A stretch of DNA of 64,000 nucleotides from assembly GCF_037042795.1 (NCBI RefSeq), contig NC_089648.1, forward strand, positions 4,491,501-4,555,500. The letters are read 5' to 3'. The position numbers were made by a program, and so were the translations under genes. Of the stretch, positions 47,701 to 62,700 are shown one piece after another. Under the pieces are notes generated by a model, which saw only the letters and a program-made list of their open reading frames with translations, made no database searches and was not told the DNA's origin. Source of the DNA: Molothrus aeneus. Taxonomy: Eukaryota; Chordata; Aves; Passeriformes; Icteridae. Every line of letters starts with the position of its first letter. The first letter of the stretch is position 1.

Positions 47701-50700
47701 GCACAGTGTGGACTGAGCCCTGTGGGAATGCAGGACAAGCTGAGCTCAGACAGAGCAAGGCTGGAGGGAACCAGTCCAAGCCACGTCTCAAGCACAGCAA
47801 GGACCAAGAAGCACATGAGCAGGTGACCCATGACACCAAGAGAGTGAAAGAGTTACCTTGATCCCCTTGGAAGCAGCAAATAAAGCCAAGCAAGAAATTT
47901 AATAGAGTTTAGGAGTCACTTGTGAGCACGAGACTCATGCACAAGCACTTCAGAGGCAGCAGTCATTCCTGGGGCACAGCACTGCTATCCAAGCATGCCA
48001 GCAAAACTAAAACAGAAACCAGAGAGTGCACAGACCCACAAACATCACACCTGGCATCCCTGGGCAGCCTCAGAGCTAAAGGTCCTGCAGGATGGAGGGG
48101 ACAGGGAAGCTACGTCCAAGCTTCCTGCACACTTTGCACCAGAGCACAAGGGGGTTCCATGGTTGGTTTATTTTCAGGAGCCTGGCAGGGAGGGAACTGC
48201 TAGGAAGTTGACAGTTTCCTAGGCAGTGCTGAGAGTGCACACAATGGATGATTGTTCTCTATCCCAGCTCAGCTGCAATTTAGCCCACAATGGCTGTGAG
48301 GAGACCAAGTCACTGCCAGGACAGCCTGTCCTGCCTTGTCCTCAGGGAACAAGTACCTTTATTTCCTCAGAGAGTGGCCACTCAAGTCCCCTGGGGTGAC
48401 CCTGGGTGGAGCAGGACAGAGCAGCGGTGCTGTGATCAGCAGGGAAGGGCAGAGGAAGTTATTACAAAACTTAATTGTTTTACAAAATAAATTCATCATT
48501 TCATTTCAGCCCAGATTTATGAGGGCCTCTGAACTGGCATTTAGGAAAAGAATTGTTTTCTTGCATGCTTTTTTTCTGTTTTAGTGTTATTTCAAACTGG
48601 ATCATTTCTACATTTCTTTACCTAGGAATATCAAAGTTTATGACAAGAGCAAGCCAAAATACTTCATGAAAGCAAGAGAACACTACCACTGTGACATGCT
48701 TGATAGTCACCAGATTGTAAGCATGAGGCTTAACTTGGAAACACACACAGAGATACTTTTATAGCTACCTGCTCACAGCACACACAAACACAGATGTTGT
48801 GTGCATTCATATATACACAGCCATGTATATATACACACACGGGTGCATTCACTGCCTCATCACCACCTCAATAAAACAAATGGAAAGCAGCCATCAGAAA
48901 CATTGTAAGAAATAATTTCACTTTTAACAAGCCTGTGACTACATCTAGTTTGTTTTGACACAGAAGATGGCACTGCCAAGACAAGAAATCTGCACTGTAG
49001 CAAATGACACCCTTTGCCCTGCTGGGCCTGTGCAACCTGCATGGCACATTGCAGCAATGCAGGCCTCAGCTGGGCTCCCAGCAGTACTTACTTGACAATT
49101 CCCTGCCTCCAAAGGAAAGCAAGTTAAAACATAACACAAGCATTAATGGTTTCTTTGCAGCAATTGAAAACAAACGTGCTTAGATCATGTTATGGCACAG
49201 AGGAGCTCCAGGAAAGAGAGGACACAGTCAGGCAAGAGGGTTTCAGTTCTTTGGGCACTGTGAATACAGCAGAGAAGGTTTCTGTTACTCGTGGCAATCT
49301 CGAGGATGATCTCCCATGAGGACACACAGCTGTCAGTCAGGGATAGAATCCAGATCCAAACTGACAAAACCTCAGCACCACCTTCATGCAGAAATGTGAA
49401 AATTGTGAGTGAACGTTCCTTCCAGCCATGGGGTGGGGAGAAGCCCAGTTCAGGGGAGGGGTGAACAGGCAGCACCAGGATGGAGAACAGCAGATGGACA
49501 CAACAAGGGCTGGGCTGGGGGGAAGAGGGAATGAGGTTTTGTAAGAGTGGAGCACCTTGAGGGAGGAAAAGATGTGATCTTAGAGAGCAGGGCCAAACTA
49601 TGAGGAGAAAAAGATAGATCTGTTGAGATGGAAAAAAAGGTCAAAAGAAAAGGCAGATCAAAAACTGTAATGATAAATTCTTTGGGAAGGGGATAGAACC
49701 AGCTCCTGTTTCCAGGTCACAGGACAGAATTGCTGTCTGGTTGGAGATGCTGACTGCAGTGAGAATAAACTGGGGAGAACACAAACATTCTGCTCCAAGG
49801 CCAACAGGAACAGCATGGGAACTCCAGAAACTCCATCATGGGAAAGGGACCAACAAGGTCTGGGGCAGGGACAGACGGACAGGAGCGTCCTGCACCAAGA
49901 AGGTGACAGGCTGAGCCAGCAGCAATGGGTGGGGAAAAACTTCAGGCCCAAAAGGGACAAAAGGGAGACAGACATGGATTTACATGGCTGCAAACTGGAG
50001 AGGGAACACACTTGGATCTACACCAACATGAGCAGGGCTGCTCCTGAGAAGAGAAAGCAAGGTTCAAGGAGAGGAAAGGGTGGTAAGGGCTGTATTGGGC
50101 AACAGAACAAAAATCCAAGGTTTGAAAACTATACTGTTCATTTCAGAAAAAAATGCAAAAGCAGCTTTTAACTGTACCCTTCACCAGCAACAGGAGGGGA
50201 CTCCCAAGCGCCCCCAAACTGCTGCAAAACTCCTCAAGCTGTTTTTAATCCCTTCCCAGAAAAGGGATTAAAAGATTTTGTAAATTCTAAACGCTTGGAT
50301 TTTGCCATCCCAACATACACAGGAGTTTTACATACAACTTTTCCTGCTGTTACTTTTTTTTAACGTTTTGTAGCTATCATAAGACAACAAAAAGAACAGG
50401 ATTCAACATGAAAATACCATACTTTCAAACACAGCAGATCAAAGCAAAGCTCAAACAAAACTGGAGAGAAACATCAGTGGTAATTTGTGTTTTTAAAGGA
50501 CTGAAAAAGCCTTACATAGTTACAATATTTATAACTTCACATGCATGCTGATGCACTCTTTAAAATAAAAAAAAAATCAAAAAACTCAAAAAGAATCACA
50601 AAGTACTGCAGGACATATGGTGGGGCCAGCTGCTGTCACAGCCTGTCAGGGCAGCTGGTCACTGCAGTCCCAGGTCATTCCAGCCCAGTGCCCAGTGAAA

Positions 50701-53700
50701 CCAGCACCACAGCAATCAGTAAGGAGGGCAAGCACCGGGATTAAACCTGAGGGACTTTGTTCTGAGCACCTTGGGAACAGCTCCTGTACCTCAGACTGGC
50801 TCTGCTGTCCCTCACACACTGAGGGAACAGAGCCTTTTCCATTTGTTTTGTTATTCCCTGCCTAAGCTCCAGCATGTTTTTGAAGCTGTGTTGTGTAAAT
50901 ACAAACACTGAACCAATCACACACAGCAGATTCTCCCTCTGCATGACAGAACATGAGAAACGTGGCTTTTCCATCAGCCCTGGAGTACCTCCTGCACAAC
51001 ATTCCTGGGGAAAGCTGAGTATTTCACATCATCCTCAGTGCAGAGAGCCCTCAGGCTCAGAGAGAGAGGTGTTGGGAAATTGTGGCAACGCTGGCATCCC
51101 TCAGTTCCACTCCCCCAGGTGTCACACAAACAGAGCAGACCTTTGAGCCAGCTCTGTGCTGACCTGTGGGAGCAGTGGGATTGACTCTGAGTTCAGCTGC
51201 TTGGCAGGGACTGACAAATACCAGTCACAATGTGGACAAGCCTTGGGGATGAAACCAGCAGGCTGTCAAATGCATTCAGGGTGCATTAACTTGACATAAT
51301 GCTGTTGAGAAAGTAAAAGTGAATATTCCAAATGATGCTCCTCATCCTCAGAGAGGGGCTCTCTGCTGGAATAAGCCCAAAGTTATTTTCTCCACCCTAA
51401 AGATGTATTTTTTCAGACACATATTGAATAGCCCCCACCTACACATAAATACAACACAGATTCACACTCAGAGCTGTTGCACTGCACCCACAGACATGTG
51501 TGTGTGTAAAGGTGCAGGAACCAAGGCTGCAGCCATATATTGAATAATTCATGGGGCAAAGGCTTGTGGGGGCTATTTGGGAAGCTTATATAAGTTAGCT
51601 CATGTTGTTTTAAAGAAATCAATAATTGAAAGTAACATTTGAAGAGAGAAAATTCAACTTCTTTAACTTTTCACCTTTATCAGGACATATGATTACACCA
51701 CAAAGGCAAACACCACAACAGAGACCAGGCTCTGAGGTGGGTAATTCATGGGGAGTGAGACAAGCCAGGATGCCGAGAAAACGGAAAACCAGACAAACAT
51801 GCTAACGCTGCTTCTTGTTTTCTACACATTCCACCTGCTTTGGAGGAGTTCCCATCACCAGGTACATGTGGAGTCATGCAAACTGAGCTAAGGGAGAGCT
51901 GCAGATGCAGGGGGTGTGTTAGGGGTTAGTAGGAGGTCAAATGCAACCAGGCCTTTGCCTTTGAGATTAGTAACATAAACACAATCATCAGCAAGCTCGT
52001 GTTACTTCTCATGGTATCAATTCTTGGTTTAAATGGTCCCAGCCCTTTTGTGAAACAGCACAATTCTTCTGTGGCACACAGCAGAGCTTACAATTGTCCT
52101 GGATTGTCTGGGACAGTCCCAGCAGCGGCCAGGGGGTCCCGAGGAGCGGGAGCCCCGTGCTGGGAGCTCCCCCTCTGCCAGACGGCTCCTGCTGCCCCTC
52201 TCCAGGGCACCCTGCTCCTGACCCCGGGCATGGCAAGGGGTGCCAGCCACAGGGACACACAGGGACACAAGGGGGGTGGGGAGGACAGGAGGGAACACAC
52301 GGAAAGGGGGAAGAAGAAAACAACGGGGTCGGGGAGAGGAGAGAGAAACAACAATCAATTAATGATCTTAACCAAACGCACCAATGCAACTGCAAGACAT
52401 TTTAAAACTGTGCCTCAGCAACAGCTCTCCTGTCACTTTGCCATCCTAAAGCTGTAGCTGGTGATGGAGACAGGAAATGTTAGATCCCCTCAAAAATACC
52501 AGGACATGACTTGATTCAAATCCTGCAAGTAAAATCTATCATGCAACTTCTACACTCCTCCAAGATATTTGCAGAATTGTGATTGTTTTATTTACATTTG
52601 AGTTAGGAAAAATAAATTTCATAAAGGGCTCTCATTTTCTTTCCTAAGGGAAAATGTTATTATTCCTCCTAAGTTTGTACTAATCACTGTTCAGTTCAGC
52701 TCCCAACCCTACACTTGCAATCTTCTCAGGAGTCCCACCACTGCTCCTGAGATCAAACTCCTCCTGAATTGAACAATGAATTATTATTTCCAGAGAAATT
52801 ATGTACCTGGAGGTTTTCAGATTCACCACCTTCTATTAGAGAAGCACAGAGTCCCCTGCAAGTTTATTCCAGCAAACAGAAGGATTAAACAGATGGATGT
52901 GTCTCATTGGTGCTACACAGCACCTTTGGAACGTGTTTGATTTCATAAGCTGGAATGCAACTTCAGCAACAGTTTACCCTCTGAATATGACTATTAACAG
53001 AAAAAAAAAAACCCCAGAGAGCTCCAAGTCATTGCCCCCAAGGAGCAGCTCACAGAAGCAGCCCCAGCTATTCCTACTTCTTGCTTAAACCAGAAACTTG
53101 CTTTTTCTCTTTTTTTCCCCCCTTTCCTTAATTTAAATTGCTTAATTATGAGTTTCTTCTCACTACACCTTCATAATTTTTCCTTTCTCAAAGCCACAAC
53201 GAAAATAGAGCAAGGGGGACACTCCAAGACCCTCACTAGATGATGCAGTGAAGTGGGCCAGCAGTTTTCCAGGCCTTGGGATTTACTCACAGTTCCTGTT
53301 CTAAGCAGCCTCCCAGCTTGTCCCACAGTTTTGAACACGTGGGCAGTGAGTGACAGTAAGTTACCAATGCCAGAATATTCAGGGCACAAAAGCCATAAAG
53401 TGCACAATCCCGGGGGTCTTCAGACAGACACATGGCACAATCACAAAGGGAAAGATCTGGAATATTTCCCCCAGAAAAACCTCCTCCTCAAAAGCTTACC
53501 AGGTTTCCCCACACACCTGCCTGAAAGAGAATGGAACACATCCTCTGGGTTCCCTTCTTCAAACCTGGAGGGGCTGGGAGAGCTCCTCCAGCTGTGCCTT
53601 TGGCTGCCTCCAATATTCCTTGCTGCCTCTTCACCCAGCCCTGTGCACAGAGATTTCAAGGCTCCCCAGCCTCAAGGCCTGACTTGGTCTTAGATTTCCC

Positions 53701-56700
53701 TGGACATTTAGGATTTCTCTAAAAACAAACTTTCCATTTCACCTGGATTGACCAACTCCCACTTCAGACCCTTGCAGGTGCACAGAAAAGTCAGGCCAGG
53801 GATTTCAGAAGTTTGTCATGGGCAGACAAACCCTTTTCCAGCTGCTGCATTCTCTTGTGCTCTCAGAAAAGATGGAATTGGACACAGCTACAAAGCTTCC
53901 CTCATATCTCATACATCTCCTGAGAGAAGTCAGCCTTAGCCTGAGGCACTCCCAGCTGGGGGTGCCAAGGTTCTGCAGGAATTGTGCCCTTATTGTCCCC
54001 CTGGAGCAGGAATTGCAGTCTTGCAGTAACCAACACACGGATCCTGTCTCACTGCACTCAAACCCCAGCACCCTTCACAGCTTATGGCCCTATCCAACCA
54101 CTACACCCTCAGAAAGCAGTTTGGATGACATTTTGCCATAAAGTTGCCACTTCTGATTGTTTCCCTATTTCTATTAATCCCTTGAAGACAGGAAAGGGAA
54201 TTGATCTTTGCTTAACAAGTGACATATGAAAATGACAAGATTTTTTTATCAGATTGATCAAAACAGCAAATTCCAAATACCAAAGGTGTGATTGTACTGA
54301 AGCATCTGTAATTTAAAAAGGAGATAAAAATGTGTACAAGAGCTGTGACTTTCAAGCAGAAAAGATGGGAAGGATAGTGACAAGGGTTTATTTTTAAGCT
54401 AGATTAAAACAAAGTACAAAACTGTTGATAACACCAAGCATCACCACAGCAGAATAAAACAGCTGGACAGTACAAGTGTTTCTGGTACAAAACATCTGTA
54501 CCAATGCCACTTATTATTCCTGTAACATTTCAGCAATTCAGCCAAAATAAAATAACAATTTTCCTTTTTTAAACTCAATTTGCAAACGTTTATGTTTACC
54601 AGATGATACACTATGCCTTTTTGTAGAAAGATGGAGGAACAAATTCTTTATTTGAGGAAAAGAGAGATTCTTAAAAGAAATGGAAAAAGAGAAGGTTATG
54701 GTCCAACATTTCATTGTAAAGATCACTGATCCTCCTCCTGCATGGAATTGTTAAAACATTGTGATGAAAAAAAATGGGTGCAACCTTGTTCTTCTTATTG
54801 TTCATACCCCACATTTCACACCCAGTTCTCCTGTTTTGCACATTTACTGAGCAAAAATGATTAATTACTTTCTGTTCAAGATGTTCAGCACTGCAGTCTT
54901 TGAGAGCTTTAAAGACAAACTTATTTTTCCAAGGCCTACATGAGATTGGGAAGTATTATTAACTCCATTTTGTCTCTTGCAATAACAGAACTGGGCTGAA
55001 ATTCTTTCTGTGGGTTAACCCGCAGCAGTCCTTGGTGTCAGTGCCCAGAGGGGGGCAAGAGCAGGGAAACTCCTGATGAAAGAATGATCATTTCTAAGAA
55101 AATGCTCTATCAAAAGAGACAAAATGGATTCCCAGCTGAGTCACCAGCTGGATTCACAGGTAGGGATTTACTGCTCCAGGTTTTGAGGGGGAATTATTTA
55201 CTGGTTATAGATGCTCCTGTTCTGTCCCCATCAGATTTTAGCACCCCCTCCTTTAGGTCTGTGTTTCACTGGACTCACCCTCTGTTCTTAGCTCCTACCT
55301 CTTTTCTTTGCTCTCCTCTCCAACACTGTTCCCCTTCCAGATAATTTTTTCTAGAATATTTCAGCCTAAGGCCAGTGTGTGCCATGGGAAATTCCAGCTT
55401 TAACAGTGACAACCTGACACAATTACTGAAGTAACTGAAAATCTTGTAATAAAAGCACCACCCAAAGCCTTAACCACAACATATTTACAAGCTTACCACT
55501 ACCACAAGTGCTCTGCTGCAGACACACACACTGCTTAGGAGAGAATATAAATGCTCATGTGAATGGCAAAAGAGAACAACACTCAGAGATGTGTCATATA
55601 TATGTATTTTTCTCCTTCACATTAACATGTTGTACTGTGTGAACACCATTTTAAATGTCATCTGGTGAATTTTAAAATTCCTGTCTTATTTCTAAGGACT
55701 AATTTTAGTTGAATGAAAAGAGATCTGCAAAAGGGCACACATGGAAGCAAAAGCCTTTGTGGGACATACCTCTCTTCCACTGAAACCTCCTTCAGCTGCT
55801 GATGGGGCTTTGTGCCTTCCATTTCTCGGATGCTCACTGCATAGATCTTAGTGGTGTAGTCAATTGCTTTTTCTCTTGCAACATCACTGTCATAACCTTA
55901 GAAAAATAAAACATAGAATAAAACAAACTACCATAGTGGGACAGGAGAGAACAAGAAGATCTGCAACAATGAGAGGAAGGAAACAAAACCTACCAAGCTC
56001 TCCTCACACTGACATTTAGCAAGTTAATTGCCTGTGTGAATCTCTGGTTGGGGCAAGGAAGAATTAAATCCTCTTTACCTCCATCTTCTTCTGCATCTGT
56101 GTCTGATTCTTCACTGTCCACCAGCTTGCTCTCCTGGATGCCCAGGAACTCCCTGGTCCAGATCATGAGGGCGGTGTCGGCGCCGCCCACGGTGAGGAGC
56201 ACGGAGTCGTTGTGCAGCCACTGCACGTTGGTCACCTGGGCACTGTGCCCCACGTACTTCTTGAACCTGGCATGCTGGCCCTGCAGCACACAACATCCCC
56301 ACTGGCACCCAGCAACCCCTCCTTCCTTCCTTTCCTCTCCCATCACTGCCATCCACACATTTCTTACCTTCACTGGGTAGGAAAAGAGCTTCACAAACCC
56401 AAAATCATCTCCCGTGGCCAGGAGGGTCCTGTCCTTCGTGAGACTGGCAGCGTTGACAACGGTGACATCGCTGTGCATGGGCCAGATTCCCTCACAGGTG
56501 GGACCAAGCACACATGTCCACGTGTCCCATTCAATCTTCTCTATCTGCAAGCAAAATTCCCCCAGAGAAGGCTGCTAACTTTAAACACACCAAATCCACA
56601 CTCATTTCATGTGTATCATTTTCTATGTTTGACATTTTTTATTTTAATACTTTGAGTTCTTAAGAAACTGTGCTGTTCCACTTGTTAATACAAATTAATT

Positions 56701-59700
56701 TTGATGTATCTTCATCAAAAGCTTAACACTTTAAACATTCCCATTTTTCCAAGCAGAGCATGATTTGGATACAAATCTCCCTGAAGGTTTTCTGAGGTGC
56801 TAAACATTGGCAATTTTGTAGTCATGTAGAATTACATGTCACAAAGAATCAGCTTAATGAAAAGCCAGGTCCTGCTGTTTGAAAGTGGTTTATTGCCCAT
56901 ATGCAAAACCAGGTGGCTTTGGGAAGGGGATTATGGCAAATGGCTGCTAATAAATAAACAAGAATAAATTTAGAGATACAAGCAGAAATCTACACATTCT
57001 GCCATTTACAAATGCTAGGAAAGACACTGTGGAATTATTAAGTAATTATAATTCTAACCATTGTAAATAAAGCATTATAAAAAAAATACACCATTTGAAG
57101 ACAATTCTTTAAATTAATTTTCACAGTTAAAATAATTCAGCCCAGAATTCATACCTCAGCAATTCTTATAATATGTCTTTTCCCCCTTGGTGCTTCAAAA
57201 AATAGTTGTTCTTTGGCACCAGAATTGACTTGCAATAACTTTCCTGGATACAAAAGGAGAGTTTGTTATGAATCTTAATAATTATTGTGACTACTAAGAA
57301 CTGTATTTTGATTGAGTGAAGAGATTTCTGGGGGTAAATTAAGAAATTATCCTCTAAGAGAGTGATTCATCGCCAAAGTAACACAGATGCTTAAAATCAC
57401 TCTAGTAAGGGTCCTATACTCTGATTCAATGCAAAAGCAATATTTTAAATACCATCCAATATCCTTAAGAAGTTGCTGTTGCACAGCAAATCAGTTTCTG
57501 CTGATAGGGAACATTTTGCTTGTATTTCACCATCACACTAATGGAAGTAAAAAATAAATGCATTTGCTATTAATTTTCCTAATACTTTTACAAGGCAGCT
57601 TTGCCAAAAGTGGAACCTTTGCCAGCTCCCATCCTTTCTGCACTGCTACACTGGCAGAGCCAGCTCCAGTCTCAGCTGTCCTGGGATGGGAAGTTTGCTG
57701 AGCCCATGGAGATGCTGTGCTTGCTGCCACTGGCTCACACCACGTTTTGGGGCTGGCCAAGAGCAGGGACAGAGCTCAGGCACACAGGGGGCCCCACACA
57801 GATCACAGCTGCTCTGGGAAGGCTCACTGGCATGAGCTCATTATGGTTAATTAGCTGGGACCATCAAGCTCTAGCTTCTTGCAGGGATTGCCATGCAGAG
57901 CTCAGCAAGGAAAGGAAATTGGATACCAACAAATGTAATTGCACTGGATCCATGCAGTGCTCCATGGGGAAAAAGCATTTGCATCAGTGGTTGATCTCAA
58001 TAACTGGAGGGGAACAATTTCCTGATATTCCATTTTATGGGCATTGCCAGTCTGTATCTCTGGCCAACACTTTACCTCTGGAGTCCCAGTCGATGTGGGT
58101 GATGTAGCTGGAGGCACCTTTGCAAATGCCAACCCTCTTGCTGGTAAGGACGTTGTAAATATCCACAAAGTTATCGTGGGAAGCCACAGCCAGGTACTTC
58201 CCTGATTCTGCAAGGAGGAGACACCCAGGTTATTAAAGGGTAAATTTAACTGATACTGGTGTGGTTTTCACCACTGCAGTCAATTCAGCAGGCAGGGCTG
58301 GGCCTGTTCTAGTGCAGCCACATGGAATTGTGAAGTATTTAATGCATGGAGCACACACAAAGCCAATCTTCCTTTGGGACATTCAACCTTGCCTAGACAA
58401 GAGAAACCAAGTGCAAAACAAACACTCCTCTTCCACCTTATCATGCGGTTGTACCTCGTGAAAACTTTATATCCGAGATCATCTCCTTCCTGTGGTGGAA
58501 AGAGACCATGTCCTCCACAGTGTCGGCGTTCACCACCAGGAAGCTGCCGTCGTTCAGCCCGACCGCCAGGGCTTTCCCGTCCGGAGAAAAGGCGCAGCAG
58601 CGCCCGCCTGAGGAGGCACATGGAAATGAGCCTGTCATAAAAGCTGGGGCTGAGAAAACCATCGGTGAACTGCAACTGAAAGGTTTCTACATCAACTATG
58701 TGATTTTAAAACGGATTTTTTATCTCTTGAAAAAGATATGTTACAGAGGGGTACGATGGACGCTTCGTTACAGGGTTGAGGACGATGGTTTAATCCCTTT
58801 TGAAACAGGTTTATTGCAAATACCACCTTCTAGCCACATCCTAAACACACCAATGACAGAAATAAAACAAAAAAACCCACCCAGAACACATACAGAAAGG
58901 AAATCCGGATGGAAAATTCAAAGATTCATTAAGGGCAGTGTACCTCTTCCTCAGCATTATTCCTGACATACTCTCCTACAGCTACCCTCATCCATCCCCA
59001 AGTTCACCCCTCCAAAACATTTAACTCTGTTTTCCCCCAGCCAGTTAAGGGTTCATGTGCTCCAGATTTGTCACTGAAAATGAACAATTTAAAATTTCCA
59101 GAGAGATATCAATGAATTAATAAAATAAGAGTGATTTTGAGAAGGCAGTATTTCAATATAGCTTATCTAATTTTATACAGAGGAGAGGGCAGGAAAAGTG
59201 TTAATTTTAGAGAAGTTGGTTTAACAGGTAAAGCTCATATTGACAGCAAAAGATGACTGTGCTCAAAATGCAGGAAATTGTACTCTTGTCTTTATAAGGA
59301 AATTTTATAATGTCAGCTACATACTGGCCTTAAGTATTCCTAGGCAGGAAAGTGATTCTGAGGTCAACTCATTCCCCTTGAAACTGGGGGAAAAGAGACT
59401 GAAGTTCATTTTATTATTATTCATTACAATAGATTAGAGTCCCTTTTCTTCCTTCCCTTTGCACTGACTTGACACATGCCAAAGCCAATTTATTTCCTGT
59501 GCTCCCAATTTCTTAACGACCGTGTCCTTTGCCTAGCCAATTAATTAAAGTGCCCCAGAGGCAGAGAGGGAGCTGCTCCAGGAGCAGGGGATCCCTGGAT
59601 CCCCAGGCCAAGGCAGAGTTACCTTTTTTGAGTTTCCTGACTGCCAGCATGCGGTGCTGTGCCGAGAGCTCCCAGATTCTCAGCGTTTTGTCGTCGCTCA

Positions 59701-62700
59701 CCGTGGCGCACACGGGCAGGAGAGGATGAGCTGCCAGGCCCCACACTTCCCCTTCCATGTGGCCCTGCAGGAAAGCATTCCACACAAGAGGAAATAATGC
59801 CTGTGGGGCTGGGTAATAGCTTCTAAACTTGCCCTGCCTCATTTTGCAAGTCCCAGGCAATAAAGCTGTGGGGGTACCAGTTGTTGGTTTCTCTGGGTCT
59901 GCATTGAAGGCACTTGAGATGGTAGCTCATGTTCAGACTCAGGTGTTTATTGTTTCTTCTCAGTAAAACAACATTTCTTATTTCACTGCTGTGAGTTGGG
60001 CAGCTTTTCATTAGAAGGCACAAAGTGGCCAACAATCTCTTGTTCCAAGGCCTTTTAAGACTGAACCATCCAATTAAGAACTGACACTTGGATTATTTCC
60101 CTTTTAACCCAATGACTGATCCCACAGAGCTGCAATGGGGACTTTTCTGCCCAATTACAAAATGCCACTCAAACCCATGGAGAAGCATGAAGAAGAAACC
60201 CAGGATGACACCCTGTGCCCTCCATCTTGCTTCCATCCACAACATACTAAAAATCCCAAAACCTCAATTTCTCACCAAGTGATTCACCTACACTGCTCTC
60301 TATAATCTATTTCACACTTTTGTGGATTCCAGTCTATTCTGGAGTTTAGGAAACTTTCTCCATGAGTGAGGGTCACAGTCAGTGCTCCCCTGGGGGTCAG
60401 GGCACCCCAGAGCAGACAGAGAAATATTCCCAGTGCCCTGGGTTTCCACATAAAGCCTTCACCATCTCCTCTCTCCAAAGCTTTCTGCATTCCAAAAGAC
60501 CTGAACGTCTGCTCTGTCTCCCTAACCAATGTCTGAAACACTCTTCCATGTTCCCCTCCACTGTTACTGGCTGTAATTCCTGTTCTTCCAGTATTCTCCT
60601 TTCCAAACTTGAGTTTAATAGGGAAAAGTTACGCCCCAAACTGGACTTTATCCTGAAATCCTAATATTGGCTAATCCTCAAAGTTTATGTCCTTTTTTAG
60701 ATCCTTGTTTGCCCAATAGACACATAATATTTTGTTTTAATCTTGCCTCATATTCTCAGTTTTCCAAGCTGTTAATCACTCTTCCTGCTTTTTTCCAGCT
60801 TTCCTTCAGCTTGCATACAGTTTGCTGGCACTGCATATCAAGGTTAAATAATTTCTTACTGCTCTCAATCTGCATCAGTGAATGAGTTCAATGTTTTATA
60901 AAACACAACCTCACACATCTTGGATATGCAGTCATGCAGGCAAGACAAATTTGAAGGATTACTTCATGTGATCAAAATTTACTGAAAAAAGAATACCAAA
61001 GAACCAGCATTTTTGTAAAAATACAGGAAATGGTTTGCTATGGGAGATCCATACAGTACCTGAACAAGCAGAGTCATAGGCCCACTTTTATCAATTTCAA
61101 GTATTTCTCCATTTTTAGTTCCTACCAGGATGTGCCCATGTCCCAGGCTGATGGCTCGGATGGAGGGGTTGTCTTCTAAAAGCAAACCTGAAGAATGCCA
61201 GATTTTATTTTTTTTTTTAATTTCATACCCCTTGCAGTTTATATATAACTCAAATCTGTTCAAAACCATGAACATGAGATAAAACTGCCTGATCAAACTG
61301 CCAGATAATCCATGGATCCCTTAGTACTGCAGAGAGGGGGTTTGTCTGTACTGTGGCAGTACAATGACTGATATTTCACTGCTTTAACAGTGACAAGGTC
61401 TGAGGGGCTCAGGAGTCCCAGCACCCCAGACCAATGCTGTGATTACATATGAATATCCCTTTCCACACTGAGGCCTGGGGTATTTAAAGGTCTTTCCACA
61501 TCACAGGGCCTCTGCTCTCACCACAGGGAATGTGGCCAGCCAAGGAAACTGGACTGACTTTGGAACTGCCAAACTCAAGGCTGGGCACATTTCTCCTTAA
61601 AATCATTTCACCAATGAAAACAAAGCTCAATGTCATGAAATAGAGGAGGGACTAGCAGAACAAACTATAAATGACAAGGAATGCAATAAATACATCTTCT
61701 GTGGATCAAACCAGAATGTTCCAGCACAGAGTAAACAGCATGTTCCTGTTCCCTTTGGCTTCTGGTGGATGTGACACCCAGTCCCTCCCCTTTCCCTGCC
61801 ATTTCCCACCCTCCATGCACACAGTCCTTACTGAAACACATGAAAGCAATACCTTTAGAACTAGCAGAGAGTGCTGCTCTTTTGATAGCATATGTCTTCA
61901 GACATCTCTCAAACATATCATCCCAAAGGGCCACAATTCCATCTTTTCCACCCGTCACAAAGCCCTGCGCAGCCACAGGAGGAGAGCACACACAAATGTC
62001 AGCACTCATGGGAGAGATTCAAAAGGACATGTCCAAAGGCACAATAAAGTCTCCCCTGCTTTTTATTCATGTGTCAAACTAAAAATACTGGAGTCTGTAC
62101 CTATGAGGGAAAAATTCAAGTGGACAAGATGTGGAGTTGCTTTTCTAGGGTTATAATGATTTGCAACCATATGGAGCACACAGTGCTGTAAACAGGAATG
62201 CTGGACCAGGACATTTGCCTGCATGTGGGAACAGGGGATGGAAAAATGTGATTTACCCTTAGAAGAGGCAGTAGCTGGCAGTAACAGCTTCTCAAGTTAT
62301 TCCAAATTCAATTGATTTAACAGATGCTTCAGCCCAAGTTCTAATAATGCATCAGGGACCAATTCTCTCATTAATTCCCTAGGTAGATTATCTGGGCCAA
62401 GTGAATGCAGAAGAGCATAAATAACTAACCAACAAAAATCTAAGTGAAGAGGATGTTCAGTGCCAGGATCAAACAGAAAAATTGATAGGAAAGCTGGCAA
62501 CAATCAATTAGGGCCAGAAAGGATTGAGCCACGGGGATCTTAATTGACCTTGATATATAAAAATGTTAATAGCTAACATTCTTCTCATCCTTTACTTCTA
62601 CAGTTGAAAACATAACCTCAAAAGGGATATTTCATTATCAACATTATATTCAAATTGCCAGGGGCAAAACTTTGTCCTTAGCTCATTTGTGTGATGCAAA